Shown: positions 1-7,616 of the stretch, in pieces | Layout: each line of letters begins with the position of its first letter | Position numbering within the stretch: position 1 is the stretch's first letter | NCBI RefSeq assembly: GCF_021890735.1 | Contig: NZ_JAKKUR010000007.1 | Location: forward strand, 1-64,000 | From: Thermanaeromonas sp. | GTDB lineage: Bacteria > Bacillota > DSM-521 > Neomoorellales > Neomoorellaceae | Direction: 5' to 3' | DNA length: 64,000 nt | Program-made: the position numbers and the translations under genes | The notes under the pieces: generated by a model | Database searches by the model: none | What the model saw: only the letters and a program-made list of their open reading frames with translations | Told to the model about the DNA's origin: nothing

Positions 1-521
1 TCTTCCACTTCTGGTGCCCACCCGTTAGAAAATATTTCTGTTCCTTTCCGGTAAACGAGGCCAGGTAAAGAAGTTAAAAGGGAAGGGGGGCCCCACTTAG
101 TTAGGCCCGTAACAGGGTACCGAGGCGATGCTTCTTCCAATAGAGCAGAAAGAAATCGGGCCCAAGCGAGTTCTCCTTCCCCACGGATAATGAGATCTAC
201 CTGGGGATTAGCTTTAAGGAAGGCTTCGCTTTCAAAGGACACCTCCGGCCCTCCGAATACTATAAGTATCTCCGGCCGCACTTTTTTTAAGATGGCCGCC
301 ACCTCCAGGCTGGGTTTGATGTTCCATATATAGCAGGAGAAAGCCACTACCTCCGGGTGGCGGCGGTATATTTCTGCGGCTATGCTGGTAGGAAGGTCAT
401 TAATGGTAAATTCTAGGAGCTCTTGCTCTATAGGGTAAGAACGGCCTACAGCCCACAAGTAGCGAAGGGCCAGGGAAGAATGAATATATTTGGCGTTGAG
501 GGTGGCAAGGATTACGCGCAT
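1..521 (-). CDS. B12-binding-domain radical SAM protein, N-terminal part (runs off left edge)
   Basis: Reverse-strand ATG at 521 gives MRVILATLNAKYIHSSLALRYLWAVGRSYPIEQELLEFTINDLPTSIAAEIYRRHPEVVAFSCYIWNIKPSLEVAAILKKVRPEILIVFGGPEVSFE..., typical of the N-terminal cobalamin-binding domain of DUF4080-type radical SAM proteins. Confidence 0.75.
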   Translation of the reverse strand, partial: MRVILATLNAKYIHSSLALRYLWAVGRSYPIEQELLEFTINDLPTSIAAEIYRRHPEVVAFSCYIWNIKPSLEVAAILKKVRPEILIVFGGPEVSFESEAFLKANPQVDLIIRGEGELAWARFLSALLEEASPRYPVTGLTKWGPPSLLTSLPGLVYRKGTEIFSNGWAPEVE

Positions 522-540
522 AAAGAAACCTCTTTTCCTG

Positions 541-1695
541 CTAAGGGGTGATTTCCATTACTTCCAGGTTGTCCAAACAATCTTTGATAAGTTCTTCCAC
601 ATTAAGCTTTCCTTCGGCCTCTTCCACTTTGTCTAGGCGGGGCTTGGTAGCCGGATGCCGGGGTACGAAGAGGGTGCAGCAGTCTTCATAGGGCTGAATG
701 GAAATATCATAAGTTCCTATTTTGCGGGCAAGTTGCATGATCTCGGTTTTGTCCCAGGAGATAAGGGGACGGAGCACGGGGAGGCTTACGACTTTATTGA
801 TCACCGCTATACTTTCTAGGGTTTGGCTGGCTACTTGTCCCAGGCTTTCACCGGTAAGGAGGGCCAGAGCCCCTTCGCGTTCGGCGACCTTCTCTGCTAT
901 GCGGAACATCATCCTGCGCATGATGGTTACATACAACTCTTCAGGGCAATTGGCACGTATGGCCTTTTGGATAGCCGTAAAGGGTGCTATGATGAGCCGC
1001 AAGCTTCCCCCGTAGCGGGCCAGCACCCGGCACAGGTCGATAACTTTTTCTTTAGAGCGTTCACTGGTGAAGGGGAAGCTATAAAAATGAAGGCCTGAAA
1101 TTTTTAGCCCCCTTTTTAGGCCCAGCCAGCCGGCCACCGGGCTATCCAGGCCTCCTGAGATGAGAAGGACTCCCCGGCCTGTGATGCCCACGGGAAGCCC
1201 TCCCGGTCCCGGGATGACCTGGGAATACAGGTAGGCCGCTTCATCCCGTATTTCTATATGTATCACCCGGTCCGGATTATGAACGTCTACGGGCTGGCCC
1301 GTGTTCGCCAGAAGGTAGCCTCCCACCAGGCGGTTTACCTCCGGGGACTGGTAAGGAAAGCCTTTATTAGATCTCCTCGTTTCGACTTTAAAGGTACGGC
1401 CGGGGGTGTTTCTAAGGAGATAGAGGGCCTTTTCCCGGAAAGCCCCAATGTCAAGGGGCGTCTCTATTACAGGGCTTAAGGAAACTATACCGAAGACACG
1501 TGTAAGCCTTTCTACTACCTCTTCGGCGTCCCCGTCAAATTTTACGAATATGCGACCAAAGGTATGTTCGATACGGCAAGAAGGAAGACCGGACAGAGCT
1601 TGACGGATGTTATTAAGGAGGCATTTTTCAAAGTCCCCGCGGTTTTTACCTTTTAGGCTTATCTCACCGTACCGGACCAGGACCGCAGTGTACAC
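541..1695 (-). CDS. thiI: tRNA 4-thiouridine synthase / sulfurtransferase ThiI
   Basis: N-terminal LVRYGEISLKGKNRGDFE, THUMP domain, LLISGGLDSPVAGW PP-loop motif; adjacent cysteine desulfurase. Confidence 0.95.
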   Translation of the reverse strand: MYTAVLVRYGEISLKGKNRGDFEKCLLNNIRQALSGLPSCRIEHTFGRIFVKFDGDAEEVVERLTRVFGIVSLSPVIETPLDIGAFREKALYLLRNTPGRTFKVETRRSNKGFPYQSPEVNRLVGGYLLANTGQPVDVHNPDRVIHIEIRDEAAYLYSQVIPGPGGLPVGITGRGVLLISGGLDSPVAGWLGLKRGLKISGLHFYSFPFTSERSKEKVIDLCRVLARYGGSLRLIIAPFTAIQKAIRANCPEELYVTIMRRMMFRIAEKVAEREGALALLTGESLGQVASQTLESIAVINKVVSLPVLRPLISWDKTEIMQLARKIGTYDISIQPYEDCCTLFVPRHPATKPRLDKVEEAEGKLNVEELIKDCLDNLEVMEITP

Positions 1696-1781
1696 CCTTT
1701 ATGTCCCCTTTCTTATTTTTCCTCGCACTTCTTTAAGCAGCTAAAGCCAGGGGCTGGCGGCTTTCAACCCCTCCAGGGAAT

Positions 1782-2933
1782 CTAAAGCCTGCGCAGCTCT
1801 TCTACACACTCCTTGATAGTGCGGATGGCTTCTTCTATCTCTTCCTCCGTGGTAAGCCTGGAGAGGCTTATGCGTATGGCCCCTTCCAAATGACTTGAAG
1901 GCAAGCCCAGGGCTTTAAGTACATGGCTTGCTTCCTGCCTGCGGGAATGGCAGGCCGAACTTGTGGACACGTAAATACCCTTTTCTTCCAGCATGTGGAC
2001 CAAGACTTCCGCTTTAACTCCGGGAAAAGAAATGTTAAGTATATGGGGTGCTCCGGCCCGGGGTTCCGGCCCGTTTAAATGGGCTCCGGGGATACCCTCC
2101 AGCAACCCTTCGGCAAGCCTTATCTTTAGCTGCGCCATCCTCTGGACGCTATCAGGTAAATTCTTCCTGGCTAGGGTGGCGGCCACGCCAAAACCTGCTA
2201 TGCCCGGCACGTTTTCGGTTCCTGCCCTTAAATTCCTCTCCTGGTCTCCTCCCACAAGGAAGGGTTCGATACGCACTCCCTGGCGCAAGTACAAGGCTCC
2301 TACTCCCTTGGGGCCGTGGATTTTGTGGGCGCTTAAAGACACAGCGGCCAACCTTAACTTTTTTAGAGGCAGGGGAATCTTGCCGTATCCTTGAACATGG
2401 TCTACGTGAAACAGGGCAGGGCTCCGGGAGGCCACTATTTTTGCTATTTCCTCCAGGGGCTGAAGGCTGCCAACCTCGTTGTTTACGCTCATTACGCTCA
2501 CCAAAATAGTATCTTCCCGCAAAGACCGCTCTAAAGATTCTAGGCGGACAATCCCCTGTTTATCCACAGGTAAGTAGGTCACGCTAAAACCTTCCTCTTC
2601 GAGACGGCGGCAGGCCTCGAGCACGGAAGCGTGCTCTATGGCCGTGGTAATAATGTGTCGCCCCCGGCGCTTTAAAGCGTGGGCCAGCCCCCTTAAAGCC
2701 CAATTGTTGGCTTCCGTACCGCCGGAGGTGAAGTAAACCTCCTCCGGCTGGGCCCCCAGAAGTTTTGCCACCTCTTCCCGGGCATTTCGCAGTATCCGTT
2801 CTGCCTCTACCCCCATACTGTGCAGGGAAGAAGGGTTGCCGTAAGTTTTTTCCATGGCCTCGCGGACGGCTTCGGCAACTTCCGGAAGAACCATGGTGGT
2901 GGCACTGTTATCTAGGTATATCACCTTTCTCAT
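1782..2933 (-). CDS. Cysteine desulfurase (NifS/IscS family)
   Basis: MRKVIYLDNSATTMVLPEVAEAV..., PLP-lysine region SAHKIHGPKGVGALYLR, SSACHS active-site Cys; start moved in from ORF-track position 3086 to ATG at 2933. Confidence 0.95.
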   Translation of the reverse strand: MRKVIYLDNSATTMVLPEVAEAVREAMEKTYGNPSSLHSMGVEAERILRNAREEVAKLLGAQPEEVYFTSGGTEANNWALRGLAHALKRRGRHIITTAIEHASVLEACRRLEEEGFSVTYLPVDKQGIVRLESLERSLREDTILVSVMSVNNEVGSLQPLEEIAKIVASRSPALFHVDHVQGYGKIPLPLKKLRLAAVSLSAHKIHGPKGVGALYLRQGVRIEPFLVGGDQERNLRAGTENVPGIAGFGVAATLARKNLPDSVQRMAQLKIRLAEGLLEGIPGAHLNGPEPRAGAPHILNISFPGVKAEVLVHMLEEKGIYVSTSSACHSRRQEASHVLKALGLPSSHLEGAIRISLSRLTTEEEIEEAIRTIKECVEELRRL

Positions 2934-3124
2934 GGCAGCTCTCCCGCAGGCTAAATTTTGTAGTTCGATTCTTTCATCTAGTATACTATTTTTTTCACCT
3001 TGTAACCACTTAACGACCGGGATTCCCTGTCCCTCTCCCCGTGGCCAATTAGGCTGTAGCCAACCGGACCGGGCACGCATATCCATAAAGTAAAGCTTAC
3101 TCGGCTGGTGGGAGTGTTCGCTTT

Positions 3125-4129
3125 ATGTATCAAGTAGAGAAAGCCTTCGACCGTTACCGCCAGGAATTGATGGAGTTTCCCGGGGTGGTTGGAGTCGGTA
3201 TAGGTAATAAATTGGTGCGCGGGCAGGATACCCGGCGGCCTGCCTTGGTGGTGCTGGTCAAGGAAAAGCTCCCCCTTTCTTCCCTTAAAAGGGGAGAGAG
3301 GATACCCAGAGTGCTGGGGAAGGCAGAGACAGACGTGTTAGAAGTGGGAGAGCTTCGCCTTTTGGGGAGGACCGATTACCAGCGGCCGGCCCAGCCGGGC
3401 ATGAGCATCGGCCACTACCGGATCACAGCCGGAACCCTCGGCGCCGTGGTAAAGGACCGCCAAACCCAGGAACCTCTGATTTTGTCTAACAATCACGTTC
3501 TGGCCAATATTACCAACGGGCACGACGGGCGGGCGGCCATAGGAGACCCTATACTCCAGCCCGGCCCTTACGATGGAGGTAATAGAGATAATCATGTAAT
3601 AGGCTATCTTGAGCGCTTTATCCCCCTTTATCCGGAGGTGGAGGAAGTAACCTGCGATAAGGCCCTGCGGCTGGAACGGATATTGAATGCCTTTCTTCAG
3701 TTATGGAGGACGGACTACCGCTTAACATTCCAAAAATTAAGGGCCACACCTAACAGGGTGGATGCTGCGGTGGCCCGCCCCGTAAAGCAGGGGGCTGTTG
3801 TTCCAGAAATTTTAGAACTGGGGCTTGTCCGGGGAGTGAGGGAGCCCCAGGTAGGGATGGAAGTGGTAAAGAGCGGCCGTTCTAGCGGCGTCACCCGTTC
3901 CAAGGTCCAGGTAATCCAGGCTACAGTTAGAGTTTTTCTAGATGAAGGGCTAAAAGGTATTTTTGAGGACCAGTTCATCACCGGCCCCCTGGCTAAGCCC
4001 GGGGACAGCGGTTCCCTGGTCCTGGACAAAGAAAATTATGCGGTGGGATTGCTCTTTGCCGGCTCCGATAAAACGTCAGTAAGCAATCGGATTAGTAATG
4101 TGCTGGAGACCCTCCAGGTTGAATTTTGA
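3125..4129 (+). CDS. Trypsin-fold (S1-like) serine protease family protein without recognisable signal peptide
   Basis: Ordered motifs SNNHVLA (His), RVDAAVARP (Asp), KPGDSGSLVLD (Ser); N-terminal FPGVVGVGIGNKLVRG domain. Confidence 0.7.
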   Translation: MYQVEKAFDRYRQELMEFPGVVGVGIGNKLVRGQDTRRPALVVLVKEKLPLSSLKRGERIPRVLGKAETDVLEVGELRLLGRTDYQRPAQPGMSIGHYRITAGTLGAVVKDRQTQEPLILSNNHVLANITNGHDGRAAIGDPILQPGPYDGGNRDNHVIGYLERFIPLYPEVEEVTCDKALRLERILNAFLQLWRTDYRLTFQKLRATPNRVDAAVARPVKQGAVVPEILELGLVRGVREPQVGMEVVKSGRSSGVTRSKVQVIQATVRVFLDEGLKGIFEDQFITGPLAKPGDSGSLVLDKENYAVGLLFAGSDKTSVSNRISNVLETLQVEF

Positions 4130-4160
4130 AATCTGGCGGCTTTTTATACGGGCGGATTTT

Positions 4161-5546
4161 TTACATGGTGAGCTGGCCCCCGGGCACATCGATTATTTTC
4201 ATTATCTTTTCTTCTTCGCCGGTTAAAGCATTAAAGTAGATCAAGTACCGTTCTGCGTCGAGCTTAGTAGAGACTTCGTAGGTCAGGACCTCCCGTCCAC
4301 CTCCGGTGGGAATAAGGGCCAAGCGGACGCCTTCTACCTTAAGATGAGGCTTCACCTTGGCCGTAACCTCCTTTGCAGTTAGCCGGGGTGCTGGGAGGTC
4401 CCGGTCATGGTGGGCCATAAAGAAGGGTGTGGCATCAAACCCGACTATTTCCCCGTTATCTAAGGCTACTTTCACCTTAACCTGATCCGGGTACAGGATG
4501 ATATCCTTCTGCTTGGCTGCAAAGGTGAAGATCTGGGTGGAGCCTTGGGTTATGGTGTAAGTGGGCACCATATCAGGGAAGCCCTGGGACTTTAGGAAGG
4601 CCGTGGCCCGCTCCTGGGCAGCTTTAACGTCTATAGCAGGTGCGCCTACAGTTCGGGGATTTAAGAAGGAGATGATATGCCCTCCCTGCCTGCTCACATC
4701 TATGCGGGCCTGCCTATCCGGCTTTTTTTCGTCCACCAAGGATATACCAAAACATGGGATGCGGCCGTTGACCGGGTTTACGCCGGTTATGCGGTAAGTT
4801 GTTCCGCTGGCATCGTTGGCAAATTTTAAAGCATTTTTTTCAGCTGTGGGTTGGTCAACAGGGGTGGCGACCAAGCCCCAAGGCCGGGCTTTTTCCAGAT
4901 GGTCGGAGAAGGGACCGTCATAATTTAGGCTGGGCAAACTTTGCAGGTGTCGGTCCGTGTTAACGAACCCCTCTAAAGGATGAGGAGTAGATTGCACCGG
5001 CCTTGCGCTCAGCCAGGCTATGGTGCGAGGGAGGGAAGGCATGTGGAGAGAATAAAAGCTACTCCACCTTATAGCTCGGGTAGCCACCTGGCCTTCTATG
5101 CTGTGTAAATCGGCCGCCAGTTTCCCCATCTCCTGACGCAGGCGGCTCAAATTTTGGATTTCTTCCTGGGAAAGGGACTGGCCTCGAGCCACTTTTTGGG
5201 CGAGGTATTGGCAATAGTCGGCCGTCTGGGCCAGAAATTTTCTGGTACCTACCAGGTTTATACCCGGGGTGGGCAACTGGCTTATAGAGCTTTGGGCGCC
5301 GGCTGCCTGGTTGGAGGCCTGCGTAAGGAGGGCAGCCGTTTGAGCTTGGGAGCTTGAGACCAGGGCTTTACCCAGGCTTACTTCGCTCTGCTCGACCTGG
5401 CTTAAGAGATTGTAAAAGTCGCGCTGGCCCGACCCTTCTACCGCATGTACTAAGGCCATGCGGTTAGCTCTTTCCCATAATCCCCAGCTTATAGCTGCAA
5501 GAAGCGACAACAACAGAACCCAGGATGTCCATTTTCTGTATTTCAT
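4161..5546 (-). CDS. ypeB: Germination protein YpeB
   Basis: N-terminal TM then long helical region, C-terminal PepSY-like repeats; immediately downstream of sleB; start placed at ATG 5546 (MKYRKWTSW). Confidence 0.85.
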   Translation of the reverse strand: MKYRKWTSWVLLLSLLAAISWGLWERANRMALVHAVEGSGQRDFYNLLSQVEQSEVSLGKALVSSSQAQTAALLTQASNQAAGAQSSISQLPTPGINLVGTRKFLAQTADYCQYLAQKVARGQSLSQEEIQNLSRLRQEMGKLAADLHSIEGQVATRAIRWSSFYSLHMPSLPRTIAWLSARPVQSTPHPLEGFVNTDRHLQSLPSLNYDGPFSDHLEKARPWGLVATPVDQPTAEKNALKFANDASGTTYRITGVNPVNGRIPCFGISLVDEKKPDRQARIDVSRQGGHIISFLNPRTVGAPAIDVKAAQERATAFLKSQGFPDMVPTYTITQGSTQIFTFAAKQKDIILYPDQVKVKVALDNGEIVGFDATPFFMAHHDRDLPAPRLTAKEVTAKVKPHLKVEGVRLALIPTGGGREVLTYEVSTKLDAERYLIYFNALTGEEEKIMKIIDVPGGQLTM

Positions 5547-5569
5547 GTACTTAGGCCCCCCTTTTTCGT

Positions 5570-6055
5570 TTACCGGGCGAAAATGTGGTTGCCAATTTGG
5601 GTTATAATGGTCCGGGTCCAAACCCAAGGGCTTACTGGCTTGGCCGGATTCCAGAAGAAAAGGGCACCATAAGTGGGATCCCAGCCGTTCAGGGCATCTA
5701 TAGCCGCGCTGGTGGCCGTAGTGAGGTCAGTGACCTGCCAGATCAGGCCGTTATGGACGCTTTCGAAGGCCCAAGGTTCATAAATTACTCCGCTTATGGT
5801 AGGAGGGAAAAGGGGAGAGCGCACGCGGTTTAAGACTACAGCTCCGACCGCCACCTGCCCTTCATAAGGTTCACCCATGGCCTCTGCAGCTATAAGGCGG
5901 GCCAGTAAATTTATTTCGTCGCTGGTCGCTGTGGGCACTCCTGCCTGGGTAGGCTGGGTACGCTTTCCCGGTATTTGGCCTCCGGCCCATAGAGCACCTA
6001 TTATAAGCAGTACGGCCAATCCAAGGGTCAAAATATACCTCCACCGCTTTAGCAT
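5570..6055 (-). CDS. sleB: Spore cortex-lytic enzyme SleB, hydrolase_2 domain
   Basis: LLARLIAAEAMGEPYEGQVAVGAVVLNRVRSPLFPPTISGVIYEPWAFESV... and ALFFWNPAK signature; paired with ypeB. Confidence 0.9.
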   Translation of the reverse strand: MLKRWRYILTLGLAVLLIIGALWAGGQIPGKRTQPTQAGVPTATSDEINLLARLIAAEAMGEPYEGQVAVGAVVLNRVRSPLFPPTISGVIYEPWAFESVHNGLIWQVTDLTTATSAAIDALNGWDPTYGALFFWNPAKPVSPWVWTRTIITQIGNHIFAR

Positions 6056-6061
6056 GTTTTT

Positions 6062-6122
6062 AAGCCCTCCCTTTAATCCCTATTCCTTGCTGCTTTTATA
6101 GTGTGGCTGGAAGGGAGGGCTT
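6062..6122 (-). promoter_or_regulatory. Inverted repeat including the sleB Shine-Dalgarno
   Basis: AAGCCCTCCCTT 6062-6073 and AAGGGAGGGCTT 6111-6122, perfect 12-bp complementarity, 37-nt spacing. Confidence 0.7.
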
Positions 6123-6144
6123 TTATCCTTAAAAAGACAAGTAT

Positions 6145-6179
6145 AAAAAGACCGGGCGTTTTAGCGTCCACGCCCGGTC
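6145..6179 (-). terminator. Intrinsic terminator overlapping the end of ORF 6161-6538
   Basis: Reverse strand GACCGGGCG-12 nt-CGCCCGGTC then TTTTT. Confidence 0.85.
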
Positions 6180-6538
6180 GCACGCTGAGTCTCCTCCCCT
6201 GATTTTTCCTCCGGCTTTTCCTTGGGTTTAGTTTCTTTAGAACTCAAAAGAAGGTTAAATAAAGTATTGAGCAATGCGGGGTTTTTCCCCAGGCTTGTAG
6301 CCAGTTCGGCAGGGTTAAAACCTATCTCCTTTCCTTCCGCACCCTCTAGTACTGTTTTTAGAGCCTGCTTTAGGACCTGGCTTCCCTTGCTTTGTGCGGC
6401 ACTTCCTCCATGCAGGAGTATGATTATTCCCAGAAGATCGATAAGCCCCAACAACCCCGCAAGTTCCGGTACGCTTAAGTTTTGCAGTTCTTTGGGGTTA
6501 AGGAGTTGCAATAACCCGGTTAAATCTGTATTCTCCAG
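6161..6538 (-). CDS. Hypothetical protein, hydrophobic N-terminal segment with charged C-terminal tail; probable CTG start
   Basis: ORF 6161-6511 in track; in-frame extension to CTG at 6538 is preceded by GGGAGGGG Shine-Dalgarno and gives (M)ENTDLTGLLQLLNPKELQNL. Confidence 0.55.
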   Translation of the reverse strand: MENTDLTGLLQLLNPKELQNLSVPELAGLLGLIDLLGIIILLHGGSAAQSKGSQVLKQALKTVLEGAEGKEIGFNPAELATSLGKNPALLNTLFNLLLSSKETKPKEKPEEKSGEETQRATGRGR

Positions 6539-6679
6539 AGTCTTCCCCTCCCTTTGGAGCTACCCCTGTTCTCCTTTTAATACACAATATATGCGAAGAA
6601 GGGTTTTTTCTGCACCAACCCCTGCCTCCTTACATATTTTGAAAACAAAGGTACGTTTAAGGGTTAAAGGGGTGGGAAA

Positions 6680-7006
6680 ATGCCCGGCGAGCTAGTACAC
6701 CCTAGTTTCTTAAATCTCATCCGGAGCCTGAAGCCTTATGTAGGGTATACGATGCTACAATATATAGAACTGGCTGAAGACTTGTTGGAACTTTTAAGCA
6801 CAGAGAAGGCGCAGAAGGTCCAAAGCGGTTTTTTATCCCTCAGGGAGGAGAGGAAGTCGGCGCAGGTTAATGAGGGTGCGGCAGACGAAGGTACGGAAAA
6901 TGAAGGCCTGCAGAGCCAAAATATGTGGACGGACAGTAAATTTTACGTTCGTGAACCTTATATACTGTTTTTGATTCTTATTCTGCTTATACTTTCCTTT
7001 CATTGA
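6680..7006 (+). CDS. Small hypothetical protein with C-terminal hydrophobic tail
   Basis: ATG at 6680 preceded by AAAGGGGTGG; C-terminus EPYILFLILILLILSFH. Confidence 0.5.
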   Translation: MPGELVHPSFLNLIRSLKPYVGYTMLQYIELAEDLLELLSTEKAQKVQSGFLSLREERKSAQVNEGAADEGTENEGLQSQNMWTDSKFYVREPYILFLILILLILSFH

Positions 7007-7053
7007 AAGTTTCTTTTCATTGATTAAGATTTTGGGCGAGGTGCTTCAAACTT

Positions 7054-7090
7054 AAAAGGCGACGCCTTAACTTGCTGCCTTGGCGTCGCC
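7054..7090 (-). terminator. Intrinsic terminator overlapping the end of the fmdB-like gene
   Basis: Reverse strand GGCGACGCC-15 nt-GGCGTCGCC then TTTT. Confidence 0.8.
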
Positions 7091-7309
7091 CTTGCTTTCG
7101 CTTTCTGCTTTGGCCTTTTCTTTATATTCTTTGCTGCGGTAATCGGTGGTATGGAAACCGGAACCTTTATAGATCACGCTTATTTTTCCGGTTATTAACC
7201 GTTTGACCGGACCACCGCAGGTAGGGCAGGTTGCCAGGGGTGGTTCGGTAATGCGCTGCTCTGTTTCAAAGGTCCCGCACTTATCACATTTGTACTCGTA
7301 AATCGGCAC
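7067..7309 (-). CDS. FmdB-type zinc-ribbon regulatory protein
   Basis: MPIYEYKCDKCGTFE...CPTCGGPVKRLI. Confidence 0.9.
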   Translation of the reverse strand: MPIYEYKCDKCGTFETEQRITEPPLATCPTCGGPVKRLITGKISVIYKGSGFHTTDYRSKEYKEKAKAESESKGDAKAAS

Positions 7310-7345
7310 TGCCCCTCACCTCCGCGTAAGTGATCGCTAAAATCA

Positions 7346-7375
7346 TTTATAATTCTTGACTCAGGAGGTTGTCAA
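7346..7375 (-). promoter_or_regulatory. Candidate SigA promoter for fmdB-like gene
   Basis: Reverse strand TTGACA-18 bp-TATAAA. Confidence 0.7.
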
Positions 7376-7385
7376 GTGCAAAAAC

Positions 7386-7539
7386 CTGGCGTATCCCCAG
7401 TTTTCGCTGGCGAAAGTCCGGCCTAGCTTGAAAGCGAAGGATTAAGCCTAAGTGATAGCTGATTCAAAGTCTATCCATGAAAGTCGTTGGGGCGAGCAAA
7501 GTTCAACTAGCCTTACCAGTGAAACTGGGGATAGCTCAG
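7386..7539. mobile_element. Candidate MITE / palindromic non-autonomous element
   Basis: Imperfect terminal inverted repeats CTGgcgTATCCCCAGTTTtcgCTGG / CCAGtgAAACTGGGGATAgctCAG; flanked by 10-bp direct repeats GTGCAAAAAC at 7376-7385 and 7540-7549. Confidence 0.55.
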
Positions 7540-7552
7540 GTGCAAAAACCCG

Positions 7553-7581
7553 TTGACGGGTTACCGGCTCCAGCCTATAAT
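7553..7581 (+). promoter_or_regulatory. SigA promoter upstream of the DUF5693 gene
   Basis: TTGACG-17 bp-TATAAT. Confidence 0.85.
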
Positions 7582-7616
7582 CAAGTGGGAAACAGAACGC
7601 GTAAGGGGAAGAGAGT

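Noticed and set aside
2560-2568. Single TTATCCACA DnaA box inside the cysteine desulfurase gene
   Set aside because: Isolated, within coding sequence and compatible with codon usage; no cluster.
2979-2988. Palindrome TAGTATACTA upstream of the cysteine desulfurase
   Set aside because: Short AT-rich palindrome that likely just includes a TATACT -10; no second half-site or supporting -35 found.
7527-7600. tRNA-like start GGGGATAGCTCAGG
   Set aside because: Resembles acceptor/D-arm sequence but no anticodon arm, no GGTTCGAATCC-type T-arm and no matching acceptor 3' strand follow; it is explained by the palindromic element's end.
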